Positions 17,163 through 26,050 of a stretch of DNA of 64,000 nt are shown here, one piece after another. The stretch is from Treponema sp. (lineage in GTDB: Bacteria > Spirochaetota > Spirochaetia > Treponematales > Treponemataceae), in the NCBI GenBank assembly GCA_016288205.1, contig JAEEYO010000025.1, forward strand, positions 1 through 64,000, written 5' to 3'. The translations under genes were made by a program, and so were the position numbers. Within the stretch, counting starts at the first letter, position 1; each line of letters starts with the position of its first letter. Below the pieces are notes generated by a model. It searched no databases, was not told the origin of the DNA, and saw only the letters and a list, made by a program, of their open reading frames with translations.

Positions 17163-18323
17163 TCACTGTCCAACAAATACCCGGGGAACCCTTCTGGTGA
17201 GGACTGTGGTGATTTCGTAGGAGATTGTGCCGGTAAGTGATGCGAGTTCGTCGGCTGTCATGGCGGCACCGTCTTCTTTTGAGCCGAAAAGCACAACGCG
17301 GTCCCATCTTTTTACGTCGGAGTCATTGCCCAGATCCACCATGCACTGATCCATGCAGATTCTGCCCCGCACCGGATATGCTTTTCCGTTTACGCCGACT
17401 TTGATTCCTGCGGCCGCAAATCTTCTGACAAATCCGTCGCCGTAACCTACCGGGAGAACCGCAATGTCGGTGTCGCTCTGTGCAATCCATGTCCTTCCGT
17501 ATCCCACGCTCATACCGGCTTTGAAATGTCTTATGGCGGAGACTTCGGTTTCGAGCGTCATCACCGGGCGAAGGTCTATCGGAGTACCTTTTTCGCTCAG
17601 GTATTTTTCGCTCACTTCATCCGCATAATAACCGTAGACGATGATTCCGGGCCGCACCATGTCAAGGTGTGTTTCGGGCAAGTCAAGGGTGGCGGCAGAG
17701 TTTGCGGCGTGGCAGATTCCGGGATTCAGACCTCTCTTCCTGATTGACTCGATGGCATTCTGGAGACGGGAGAACTGGAGTTTTGTGTATTCCACGGAGT
17801 CGCTTTTCTTTGAGTCGCTGAGGGCAAAGTGAGTCATGGTTCCTTCCTGCACGAGGGAGCCTGACTTTGCAATGCATTCAGCCATGTCCGCGGCTTCTTC
17901 CGGCATGCAACCGATTCTTCCCATCCCTGTATCCACGGCAAGATGGACTTTAAAAACTGATTTTCCCTGCTTTTTTGCCTCATCCGCAAACAGATTGATG
18001 TATTCCTTGTCGAAAACAAAGGGCGTGATGTCGTGCTTTACGGCCTCAGGGATTTCCTCAGGGGTACATAGGCTGAAAAGGAGGATCGGGGCGGTGATTC
18101 CGTGTTGCCTGAGCTCAAGTCCTTCGTCAACGCATGCCACGGCAAGGTATTCGACTCCACATTCCAAGGCTGCTTTTGCACATTCCACGCTTCCATGCCC
18201 ATAAGCGTCAGCCTTTACCGGTATGCACATCTTTGTTCCCGGCTTCGTGAATGCCCTGATTGCCTTGATATTGTGCTTGAAATTTTCCAAATGAATTATA
18301 GCTCTGGTTGCCCTCATTTTCAT
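17163..18323 (-). CDS. alr: Alanine racemase
   Basis: PLP enzyme producing D-alanine for peptidoglycan. The PLP lysine is Lys37 in PVKADAYGHG; the second catalytic residue, Tyr, is in SVGYGRTW in the C-terminal beta domain; RGRICMDQCMVD is a further signature. The 386-residue length is normal. Starts at 18323 or 18317 are equally plausible. It is divergent from the decarboxylase gene across 183 bases in which I see no confident promoter. Confidence 0.96.
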   Translation of the reverse strand: MKMRATRAIIHLENFKHNIKAIRAFTKPGTKMCIPVKADAYGHGSVECAKAALECGVEYLAVACVDEGLELRQHGITAPILLFSLCTPEEIPEAVKHDITPFVFDKEYINLFADEAKKQGKSVFKVHLAVDTGMGRIGCMPEEAADMAECIAKSGSLVQEGTMTHFALSDSKKSDSVEYTKLQFSRLQNAIESIRKRGLNPGICHAANSAATLDLPETHLDMVRPGIIVYGYYADEVSEKYLSEKGTPIDLRPVMTLETEVSAIRHFKAGMSVGYGRTWIAQSDTDIAVLPVGYGDGFVRRFAAAGIKVGVNGKAYPVRGRICMDQCMVDLGNDSDVKRWDRVVLFGSKEDGAAMTADELASLTGTISYEITTVLTRRVPRVFVGQ

Positions 18324-18506
18324 CGACCTGATAAATTAGTTTCTATAGATTCTAATCAAATGCGAAAAATTTGCAAGGGGTAGACCGTCCGAAAAAAAAT
18401 TTTAAAAAATTTCCATATTTCTATAGCACCGCATGGGGATTTGTGATATATTTTTCGCAGTAGGACAGTTTTTCCGTCCGGTGAAGAATTTTTAGAGGGG
18501 TTTTGG

Positions 18507-19712
18507 ATGTTCAATCGGGATGAATTTGTTTCAGACATGAGATGGAAGCGTTTTCTTGAGGCTTCGGAGGATTTTCCCACTCCGAATATCTTTATTGACC
18601 TGTCCACTATCAGGCAGAGATTCGTTCAGGTGAAGGATGCTTTTCCCTACGCGCATTTTTATTATGCGGTGAAGGCTAATCCGGGAGTTCCTGTGCTCAG
18701 GCTTCTTGATGAGATGGGCTCCAATTTTGACATCGCCTCACGCTATGAGCTGGATCTGGTTCTTTCGCTCGGGATTTCTCCTGACAGGGTTTCTTACGGC
18801 AACACAATCAAAAAGGCCGCCGACGTGGAGTATTTTTATTCAAAGGGCGTGCGTATGTTCGCGACAGATTCCAAGGAGGATTTGAAGAACATCGCCAAGT
18901 ATGCTCCCGGCTCAAGGGTTTATGTGCGGATTTTGGTGGAGAACTCTTCGACCGCAGACTGGCCTCTTTCCCGGAAATTCGGATGCCACCCGGATATGGC
19001 TTATGACCTTTTGGTTCAGGCCCGTGATTCCGGTCTTACTCCTTATGGCATTTCATTCCATGTAGGAAGCCAGCAGAGGGATATTGGTCAGTGGAACGAT
19101 GCGATTGCCAAGACGAAGTATCTTTTTGAGTCGCTTGCGGATGAGGAGGAAATCCGTCTTTCCATGATCAACATGGGCGGTGGTTTCCCTGCGCGCTACA
19201 TTCAGCCTACCAACGAGCTTTGTGACTATGCCTCCGAGATTACGCGGTACCTGCACGATGACTTTGGCGATGACATTCCGATGATTGTTTTTGAGCCGGG
19301 TCGTTCCATGGTGGGTGACAGCGGAATCCTTACTTCGGAGGTCGTGCTGATTTCACGCAAGAACAATACGGCCTTGCAGAGATGGGTTTACTTGGACGCG
19401 GGCAAATTCAACGGTCTGATTGAGACGCTGGATGAGTCAATCAAGTATCCCGTTATTACGACCAAGGACGGAGGTAAGGAAGGTGAGGTTATCCTTGCGG
19501 GTCCCACCTGCGACAGTGCCGACATCATGTATGAGGATTTCAAGTACAGACTTCCTGTGGACCTTAAGATCGGGGACAAAGTGTACTGGCTTTCCGCGGG
19601 CGCATATACACAGACTTACGCTTCGGTGAGCTTCAACGGATTCCCCCCGATTCAGGCATACTACATTACCGACAACGGAATAGAGGATGCCGCCGGAAAC
19701 AAGGTTCGGTAA
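18507..19712 (+). CDS. Ornithine/lysine decarboxylase (fold type III PLP enzyme)
   Basis: Decarboxylates ornithine and/or lysine to putrescine or cadaverine. Lys56 in YYAVKANPG binds PLP; HVGSQ, NMGGGFPARY and FEPGRSMVG line the cofactor site; GPTCDSAD near residue 330 carries the cross-subunit Cys typical of ODC-like enzymes. Length 401 matches bacterial lysine/ornithine decarboxylases rather than DapDC-type LysA, which has different C-terminal motifs. GAGGGG lies upstream of the ATG. Substrate choice cannot be told by eye. No polyamine gene is adjacent. Confidence 0.88.
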   Translation: MFNRDEFVSDMRWKRFLEASEDFPTPNIFIDLSTIRQRFVQVKDAFPYAHFYYAVKANPGVPVLRLLDEMGSNFDIASRYELDLVLSLGISPDRVSYGNTIKKAADVEYFYSKGVRMFATDSKEDLKNIAKYAPGSRVYVRILVENSSTADWPLSRKFGCHPDMAYDLLVQARDSGLTPYGISFHVGSQQRDIGQWNDAIAKTKYLFESLADEEEIRLSMINMGGGFPARYIQPTNELCDYASEITRYLHDDFGDDIPMIVFEPGRSMVGDSGILTSEVVLISRKNNTALQRWVYLDAGKFNGLIETLDESIKYPVITTKDGGKEGEVILAGPTCDSADIMYEDFKYRLPVDLKIGDKVYWLSAGAYTQTYASVSFNGFPPIQAYYITDNGIEDAAGNKVR

Positions 19713-19730
19713 GTTTTTTTCTAAGCAATT

Positions 19731-21125
19731 TTACGGCTTGATTTTCTGATTCCAGATCCGGAGGGCGACTTCAAGGAGTTTTTCCTTTTCGTTCATCTCT
19801 GGGGAATCAGTTACGGTTTCAAAAAGCTCCCTCAGGATTATTCCCATGGATTTTCCTGCGGGGATGCCGATTTTTGCAAGGTCGTTTCCGCTTACCGCAA
19901 GATCCCTCATGCTCATGGCGGATTTTTCAGCTACAGTTTTTTCCACGCGCTTCCTGAATTCGGCAAGCAGATTGAATTCAGGGCTACAGTCAGAAAGGGG
20001 ACAGTTGTGCATTCCGTGGATGTCGGCGAGTCTGAGCTGCATTAAATCCTCGAAATTTTCCAGGCCCACGCGGATAATGAATCTTCTCACGGCAGCATCG
20101 CTCCAGTCCGGAGTATAGAAAAACATGTGCTCCTTTACGAGGTGAGTCACTTTCTTTATGGTCTCGTTGGGGAATTTCAGCTTCCTCATGGATTTCTCCG
20201 CTTTTTCCGCCGAAATGACCTCATGCTTGTGAAAATGAATGAGTTCGCATCCATCCTTGATTTCGGTCTTGCGTGCCTCGGGTTTTCCTATGTCATGATA
20301 AAATGCCGCGAGCGCAACCAAAAGATTATCCCTCGGGGAGCCGTCCACAGCGTAAAAAAGATGATCCGCCACGTCAAAATCATGGAATCCGCGTCCGTCG
20401 TGCTGCGTACAACCACGGCATGGCTTAAACTCGGGGATGAAAATGTCCAGGATTCCAGTTTCCTCAAGCAGTTTAAGGCACACGCTGGGACTCTGGCACG
20501 TGAGCATACGGCAAAACTCGTCGCGGAACCTTTCAACGGAGATTCCAGAGGTAATGCGAAGGACATCCTCATTTTTCATTGCATCCAGGGTCTCCGGGTC
20601 TATGGAAAATCCGAGCTGCCCCGCAAATCGCACCGCACGCACAGGCCTGAGACCGTCCTCGCTGAACCTGTCAAATGGAGATCCCACCGTCCTGATAATC
20701 CGGCGCTTTATGTCCTCACGTCCTCCGAATGGATCCACAAGCTTTCCTGTCCCGAGTTCCGCAGCAATCGCATTGATTGTAAAATCCCTGCGCGAAAGAT
20801 CCTCCTCAATGCTGTCAGCATAGCTTATCTTGTCCGGGTGTCTTCCATCGCTGTACCCCGATTCCGCCCTGAATGTGGTGGTCTCAATCTCATGTCCGAA
20901 AATGTGTATGGTGACAGTACCGTGCGCAATGCCAGTTGGAATGACTTTATGGAAGATTTTCATCACTTGCTCAGGTCTCGCGTTTGTGGCAAGATCCCAG
21001 TCATGCATTGATTTGTTTCTGAGAGAATCACGGACAGCCCCGCCCACGAGATAGGTCTTGAATCCGTTTTTTTCGAAAATCTGGTTGACTTTCTTCAAAT
21101 CTGAAGGAATATTTATGGAATCCAT
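19731..21125 (-). CDS. cca: CCA tRNA nucleotidyltransferase with HD domain
   Basis: Adds or repairs the 3' CCA of tRNAs. The nucleotidyltransferase head has GGAVRD at 28-33 and the catalytic DxD in HDWDLAT (42-44), then RRDFTINAIA and RFAGQLGF. An HD-type phosphohydrolase domain follows (FYHDIGKPEARK, later HLVKEHMFF). I start at ATG 21125 (464 residues); the upstream reading adds 21 residues unlike the family. Its ribosome-binding site is weak. It must serve the tRNAs of this genome, since none of the three here encodes CCA. Confidence 0.94.
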   Translation of the reverse strand: MDSINIPSDLKKVNQIFEKNGFKTYLVGGAVRDSLRNKSMHDWDLATNARPEQVMKIFHKVIPTGIAHGTVTIHIFGHEIETTTFRAESGYSDGRHPDKISYADSIEEDLSRRDFTINAIAAELGTGKLVDPFGGREDIKRRIIRTVGSPFDRFSEDGLRPVRAVRFAGQLGFSIDPETLDAMKNEDVLRITSGISVERFRDEFCRMLTCQSPSVCLKLLEETGILDIFIPEFKPCRGCTQHDGRGFHDFDVADHLFYAVDGSPRDNLLVALAAFYHDIGKPEARKTEIKDGCELIHFHKHEVISAEKAEKSMRKLKFPNETIKKVTHLVKEHMFFYTPDWSDAAVRRFIIRVGLENFEDLMQLRLADIHGMHNCPLSDCSPEFNLLAEFRKRVEKTVAEKSAMSMRDLAVSGNDLAKIGIPAGKSMGIILRELFETVTDSPEMNEKEKLLEVALRIWNQKIKP

Positions 21126-21182
21126 GCTATAATTGTATATCGCTAATATTGAATATACCTTAAAAGTATTCTTGGAGGATTT

Positions 21183-21896
21183 ATGCACATTGTGGTCTTT
21201 ACCGGGGGAGAGTCGCCCTTGCCGAAGGATGCGGAATCATATTTCAAAAATATGCCCGATGTGGATTTAGTGATCGCAGCAGATTCCGGACTTGATTGCG
21301 CAGAGACATACCGCACATATTTTCATGGAACGCGTGATTTTACCCCGGACAGAATCATAGGAGACATGGACAGCCTGAGGGACAAATCCTTGCTTGAAAA
21401 ATATGCCGGGGCAGGAACCGAAGTGCTCAGCCGGGACAAAGACTACACCGACACGGAACTCGCGTTGCAGCTGGCAGTATCCTTGTGCGAGGATAGAAAA
21501 AAGGACCTGATTACGCTTGTTGGCGGGAACGGCGGACGTGCGGACCATTTTCTTGGAATCTACGAGACTTTTTCCTTTGATTTTCATGCGGACGTATGGC
21601 TTTGCGGAACCCAGGCGGTCTGTTACCTTGGAGACGGATGCTCGCTTGAGATTTCTGGCCTTGGACTTGAGGACTGTCTTTCCATTGCAAGGACGGCCGG
21701 AGGATTTTCCGATGGACATGTGGAAAGCGAGGGGCTTGAGTGGGGAAGCGCCGTGATGCGTAAAAAAGGGATGCCAAGCATTTCAAACAGAATTTCGGAG
21801 GATTTTTACAAGCGCGGAAAAGCGGTCCGTCTTTCGGCAAGTGGCGACATTTTTCTTGTGTTCATCCCTATCGGGGCTTCCGTAATCCGTGGCTGA
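21183..21896 (+). CDS. thiN: Thiamine pyrophosphokinase
   Basis: Transfers pyrophosphate from ATP to thiamine to give the active cofactor. Motifs are AADSGLDCA (about 32-40), RIIGDMDSL (about 57-65), RDKDYTDTELAL (about 84-95) and GGNGGRADHFLG (about 113-124), which form the metal and ATP site. Length 237 is normal. GGAGG lies five bases before ATG, and the gene is divergent from cca across 57 bases that must hold both promoters. Confidence 0.93.
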   Translation: MHIVVFTGGESPLPKDAESYFKNMPDVDLVIAADSGLDCAETYRTYFHGTRDFTPDRIIGDMDSLRDKSLLEKYAGAGTEVLSRDKDYTDTELALQLAVSLCEDRKKDLITLVGGNGGRADHFLGIYETFSFDFHADVWLCGTQAVCYLGDGCSLEISGLGLEDCLSIARTAGGFSDGHVESEGLEWGSAVMRKKGMPSISNRISEDFYKRGKAVRLSASGDIFLVFIPIGASVIRG

Positions 21897-21915
21897 TAGT
21901 AATATTCGTATGGCC

Positions 21916-22275
21916 CTATAGACCGGATGAGAGGAAAATTACGGCATAGACGGTTGAAAAAAGGACTATGGACAGAATCAGGACAACAAGATAGGAAAAA
22001 ATTGAAAACAGATAGCGGAGTTTGAAATAAACAAAAAAAAGCAGTATGCTCAGAAAGATACCGAAAATGCTCAGGAGTGCGAGGACTATGGCGTTTATGG
22101 AGCACCATTGCAGGATGAACCTCTGTGAGCTGTCCAAAAGCTGCTGCACGCCGCCAAAAAGGTACAGCAAAAAGGATGAGAGCGTCACAAGTATGTAAAA
22201 CGCCGTGCCCCTGCTGGTCAGCCTGAAGAGAAATGTGGTTCTGTAATTTTTTTTGTCCTCAGATTTTTTTTCCAT
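21916..22275 (-). CDS. Small membrane protein of unknown function
   Basis: A 119-residue protein with a charged start (MEKKSEDKKNYR) and three hydrophobic helices at about 24-42, 62-84 and 90-115. No motif is recognised. It is convergent with thiN (19-base gap) and divergent from the SPFH-like gene. Confidence 0.65.
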   Translation of the reverse strand: MEKKSEDKKNYRTTFLFRLTSRGTAFYILVTLSSFLLYLFGGVQQLLDSSQRFILQWCSINAIVLALLSIFGIFLSILLFFVYFKLRYLFSIFSYLVVLILSIVLFSTVYAVIFLSSGL

Positions 22276-22328
22276 AAATCCCCGTCATGTAAACACCCAA
22301 AAAGTCGGTGAAAACAAGTTTTTAGATG

Positions 22329-22358
22329 TTGCCAAAACATTGTAAATTATACTATAAT
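22329..22358 (+). promoter_or_regulatory. Promoter of the SPFH-like gene
   Basis: TTGCCA (22329-22334), 18-base spacer, TATAAT (22353-22358), 64 bases before the ATG. Confidence 0.55.
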
Positions 22359-22421
22359 ATTGGAAAATAATCGAGAGATAAATGCTGCATTTTCACAAAA
22401 AAGCGGCATGGATGGATTTTA

Positions 22422-23264
22422 ATGAAAGCAAAACGTTTTTTTTGGAATGTTTTCCTCCTTTTGGTATTCGGTGCCGTAGTATTTTTCATCGGATGGGTTT
22501 CCTTTCTCGTGAAGGACGGAACCTGTTGCATAATGACTTCCAAGACCAGCGGCGTATACGGCGGTCCCATCAAGTACGGAGAGTTTCTTTGGAGATGGGA
22601 GCGTCTTCTTCCGACCAACGTTACCCTGACTTCCTACAAGCTCAAGGACTATTCCTACGTGCGCTCTGTGTCCGGGGAGCTTCCTTCGTCGGAACTTTAC
22701 AGCAGGCAGATTGATCCTCGTCCTGATTTTTCCTACGACGTGACTTTGAACCTCAAGATGTCCATTTCTCCCGAGGAGATTTACAGGCTGGCATCCGAGG
22801 GTAAGCTTTCCGGCGGGGATGTCGCTTTGGACGAATATATGGATAGCATGTCACGGCTTGCCTCAAGTCTCATCGTTGCAAGAATGATTGAGCGGGAGAA
22901 ACTTGTTGACAGGGAACTTCCGATTTCGGGTGTGCTCGACGACAATTTCGTCAGGCAGTGCGTGGATTCCCGTCGCTCGGATTTCCATGGAATCACCTTC
23001 GATTTTGTGGAAGTCCAGTCAGCGAAAATTCCCGACATTGAGGTTTATAATCTTGCCAAGGAGACTTTCCGCACATGTCAGGAGGAGACCGAGGCGGCTT
23101 TAAGACAAAGAGCGCAGGAGCAGGCCACGAATCTTCTTGAGGCAAACGCAAACATGGCACAGCTTGAGCAGTTCGCGTCCCTTTTGCAAAAATATCCTCA
23201 GCTCGGAGACCTTGCCAAAACCGACAATTTCGTGGAGATTATGAACAGGATTCTGGTTCAGTAG
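22422..23264 (+). CDS. SPFH/band-7-like membrane-anchored protein
   Basis: A 280-residue protein with one N-terminal membrane helix (about 7-29) followed by a beta-rich part beginning GVYGGPIKYGEFLWRWERLLP, which resembles the start of an SPFH (prohibitin-type) domain, and a C-terminal helical, Glu/Gln/Ala-rich region (ETEAALRQRAQEQATNLLEANANMAQ) suited to oligomerisation. This is a family guess from layout; a search is needed to be sure. Such proteins organise membrane complexes or proteases. It precedes aroH by 12 bases, in a likely operon with no obvious shared function. Confidence 0.6.
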   Translation: MKAKRFFWNVFLLLVFGAVVFFIGWVSFLVKDGTCCIMTSKTSGVYGGPIKYGEFLWRWERLLPTNVTLTSYKLKDYSYVRSVSGELPSSELYSRQIDPRPDFSYDVTLNLKMSISPEEIYRLASEGKLSGGDVALDEYMDSMSRLASSLIVARMIEREKLVDRELPISGVLDDNFVRQCVDSRRSDFHGITFDFVEVQSAKIPDIEVYNLAKETFRTCQEETEAALRQRAQEQATNLLEANANMAQLEQFASLLQKYPQLGDLAKTDNFVEIMNRILVQ

Positions 23265-23276
23265 CGGGGGAGTTAA

Positions 23277-23681
23277 ATGAGCGAAAAAAGACTATACGGC
23301 ATCAGGGGAGCGACTTGCACCGAAAATACCCCGGAATCCATAATAAAAAACGTGGGGGAGCTTTGCAGGACCCTCTTTTTGACCAACAAGCTTGAGACTT
23401 CCGACATCGTGAGCGTGCAGTTTACGGTGACACCGGACATTGACGCGATGAATCCTGCCACAGCGCTAAGAAAAGCCGGGGACGTAGGACTTGACACATC
23501 CGTAATCCCCTTGTTCTGCAGCCAGGAGCCGGTCACCAAAGGAATGCCGAAATCCGTCATAAGAACTATGGTCACGGCATATATGGAGCAGGGAGCAAAA
23601 CCTGTGGGAGCCTATGTGAATGGCGCACAGATTTTAAGACCTGATCTTGCCTCAAAACATCCGACGGACGGGACAAAGTAA
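23277..23681 (+). CDS. aroH: Chorismate mutase, AroH type
   Basis: Monofunctional trimeric chorismate mutase converting chorismate to prephenate. It begins with YGIRGATCTENTPESI and continues with VSVQFTVTPDIDAMNPA, the hallmarks of the small beta-alpha-barrel-like AroH family. Length 134 fits (Bacillus AroH is 127). The Arg of GIRGAT is the expected active-site residue. GGGGG lies a few bases upstream. No other aromatic pathway gene is nearby. Confidence 0.92.
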   Translation: MSEKRLYGIRGATCTENTPESIIKNVGELCRTLFLTNKLETSDIVSVQFTVTPDIDAMNPATALRKAGDVGLDTSVIPLFCSQEPVTKGMPKSVIRTMVTAYMEQGAKPVGAYVNGAQILRPDLASKHPTDGTK

Positions 23682-23686
23682 CTGAT

Positions 23687-25288
23687 ATGAGAATCTGGGT
23701 GGTTTCCCGCGAGTATGCTGGAATTGCGGAGGCGGGCGGTGTAAAAAATGTCTCATGCTCTCTTTCCGAAAGCCTTGTGAAATTGGGTCACGAGGTGATT
23801 GTGTTTATGCCGTGTTATGCATGCACCGATTTTTCCAGGCTTGAGACTTGTACCGAGGACTCTGACGGTGGACTTGAGGTGAACTCTGACGGAAGGACAT
23901 TCAAAATCTGCTGCAGGAACGGAACCTTGGGCGGAGTGAAGTTTGTGTTCTTTGAGAACGCAATTTTCGGTGAAAAACAGGCCGTCTACACCTACACAAA
24001 AAGCGAGGAAAAAATCAATCCATGCCACTGTCACGGTATGGGGCACGCAGATTCTCCCCTGATAAACTCCGTGTTTCAAAAATCAGTGGTCGCATACTGG
24101 AAAAAATCCGGGTCCGCTCCAGACATAATACACTGCCAGGACGCAACTGCCGCATTGGTTCCCACATTTATGGAAGATTTGTGCAAGCGTAGTCCTGATG
24201 CCGCAGATTTTTACCGCAACACAAAATGCGTGGTCACTATACATAATGCTGGTCCCGGATATCACCATGATTTTGCCTCGCTCGATGATGCCGCAAGATT
24301 CACGGGGCTTCCCGAGGACGTTTTGCGCTCCGGACTCTCTGCCACAGGCCGCACGGTGGAGCCATTTTTGCTCGCGTCATCCACATCATGCATAACTACC
24401 GTCTCACCCGAATATGCGAGGGAAATAGAGCTTGGAAGTACGGACACGGCGGGTCTTTCGGAGGGATTCAGAAATCGCGGAGTAAAAATCCTTGGAATAA
24501 CCAACGGAATTGACGTCTCCCGCTACAGTCCTCAGGATAAGACCTGCTCTCTTCTTCCTTTTGAATACAATCCCGAGAAAAAAGACTTCGAGGGAAAGCT
24601 CCTTTGCCGCAAAGACTTCCTTGAAAAATACGCGGGCCCTGAGTGCGCCTCATCCAGTATTTTCAACGACATTGAGCAGTACGGACATCTTGACAGGGAA
24701 AAGGGGGAGGAAATCTACATAGCGTACCACGGACGTGTTGTGAGCCAGAAGGGAATCTCGGTTTTGGCAAAGGCGGCGGACATCCTGCTTGGTGAAAAGC
24801 TTCCGGTCAGGTTTATCTTCATCGGGCAGGGACAGAGCGACCTTGAAAAGGAACTGATGCAGCTTTCGCTTAAACACGAGGGAAAATCAATCTATTTCCG
24901 TGGATATGACCGTTCCCTCTCCAGAATGTGCATAGCAGTCTCCGATTTTGCGGTCTTCCCGAGCTTTTTTGAGCCATGCGGACTTGAGGACATGATCGCC
25001 CAGATTTTCGGAACCATACCAGTAGCCCATGCCACCGGCGGACTCTGCAAGATAATCGACGACGAAACAGGATTCCTCTACAAAAACAACACGCCGGAAG
25101 AACTTGCCGCAACCCTCTATTCCCTCGTGAAGATTAAGTACTGTGCGGGCGGGAACATCTTCAACAACATGATTTCCTTTGCAGCTTCCTATGTCCGCAA
25201 AAATTTCTCCTGGCTGCATGTGGCCGAAAACAGCTATATTCCGCTCTATGAGTCCCTGATTGGCTCAGGAGGAAAGAAGCAAAAATAA
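23687..25288 (+). CDS. glgA: Glycogen synthase (ADP-glucose starch synthase, GT5)
   Basis: Extends alpha-1,4-glucan chains from ADP-glucose. The N-terminal loop AEAGGVKNVSCSLSESL replaces the more usual KTGGL start; further matches are ITNGIDVSRYSP, YHGRVVSQKGISVLAKA and the late donor-site region SFFEPCGLEDMIAQIFGTIPVAHATGGL. The 533-residue length is slightly above average. It pairs with glgC at 44.7 kb to make glycogen. Its last 24 bases overlap the convergent CPBP gene. Confidence 0.93.
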   Translation: MRIWVVSREYAGIAEAGGVKNVSCSLSESLVKLGHEVIVFMPCYACTDFSRLETCTEDSDGGLEVNSDGRTFKICCRNGTLGGVKFVFFENAIFGEKQAVYTYTKSEEKINPCHCHGMGHADSPLINSVFQKSVVAYWKKSGSAPDIIHCQDATAALVPTFMEDLCKRSPDAADFYRNTKCVVTIHNAGPGYHHDFASLDDAARFTGLPEDVLRSGLSATGRTVEPFLLASSTSCITTVSPEYAREIELGSTDTAGLSEGFRNRGVKILGITNGIDVSRYSPQDKTCSLLPFEYNPEKKDFEGKLLCRKDFLEKYAGPECASSSIFNDIEQYGHLDREKGEEIYIAYHGRVVSQKGISVLAKAADILLGEKLPVRFIFIGQGQSDLEKELMQLSLKHEGKSIYFRGYDRSLSRMCIAVSDFAVFPSFFEPCGLEDMIAQIFGTIPVAHATGGLCKIIDDETGFLYKNNTPEELAATLYSLVKIKYCAGGNIFNNMISFAASYVRKNFSWLHVAENSYIPLYESLIGSGGKKQK

Positions 25289-25945
25289 GGTCTGGATTGA
25301 GTTGTAGATGAGGTGGGAGCAGAATCCTGCCCAAATTCCCCCGGATTTTTTGTAGCAGAGCCGCAGGATGATTCCGCACACAAAGGCATTCAGCACGGCC
25401 ATGACCCCGAGGTAGAGATGTCCCAGAGCAAAAAGTGTCACGCAAATCAGCTCCAGGGGGATTTCGAGCTTCTTTTTTCCAATCAGGCTGAGAAGCGTTT
25501 CAGGTAAAAACTCTCTGTAGATTGCCTCCTCATAAAACGCTCCCGACGCAAGGTTGAGGAAAAAAATCATCCCGGGTAAAATGCCGTCTGGAATGGAGCT
25601 TACCCCGACAGACTGCACCTTGAAAACCACGGACAATGCCATGAACACTGCCTCGCAAATCATCAGGAAACCGAGTGCTATGGCCCACCATGCGAGTCCT
25701 GAGAAAATCCGCTTTTTCCTGTCAATCTTGCCGTCTTTTCTTCCGTTTTCCGAGCGACTTTCATCAAAGCGGACATACTGTACGTGCAGGAAGATTGCTA
25801 TCAGCAGCTGCAGCAAAATCTGGATGGAAAAGGCTCCTCCACCGGCAATTACGGCTCCTTCCTCAATTTTGGGTGTAAAAATCGGCGGAATGACGAGAAA
25901 AATTAAAATTATTACAAATTCTAGCGAAAGATATTTTTTTTTCAT
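25265..25945 (-). CDS. CPBP-family intramembrane metalloprotease
   Basis: A 226-residue multi-pass membrane protein of the CAAX-processing/bacteriocin-processing family. It has the motif EEAIYREFL (EExxxR, with acid residues for metal and catalysis), then FALGHLYLG and FCSHLIYNS with the two His. Known members process prenylated proteins or bacteriocins, but most bacterial members have no assigned substrate. The 3' end overlaps glgA tail to tail by 24 bases. Confidence 0.85.
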   Translation of the reverse strand: MKKKYLSLEFVIILIFLVIPPIFTPKIEEGAVIAGGGAFSIQILLQLLIAIFLHVQYVRFDESRSENGRKDGKIDRKKRIFSGLAWWAIALGFLMICEAVFMALSVVFKVQSVGVSSIPDGILPGMIFFLNLASGAFYEEAIYREFLPETLLSLIGKKKLEIPLELICVTLFALGHLYLGVMAVLNAFVCGIILRLCYKKSGGIWAGFCSHLIYNSIQTLFLLLSS

Positions 25946-26050
25946 GTGATTTATGCTATAATTTATCCGTAAATATAATATAGAGGGAAGTCCTACTTTC
26001 AGCTTTAAACCTCATTGAACATTATACTGAAAAGGGAAAGAGAGGTCAAT

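Noticed and set aside
20127-21011. 294-codon plus-strand frame opposite cca
   Set aside because: Fully antisense to the conserved cca gene; no family motif.
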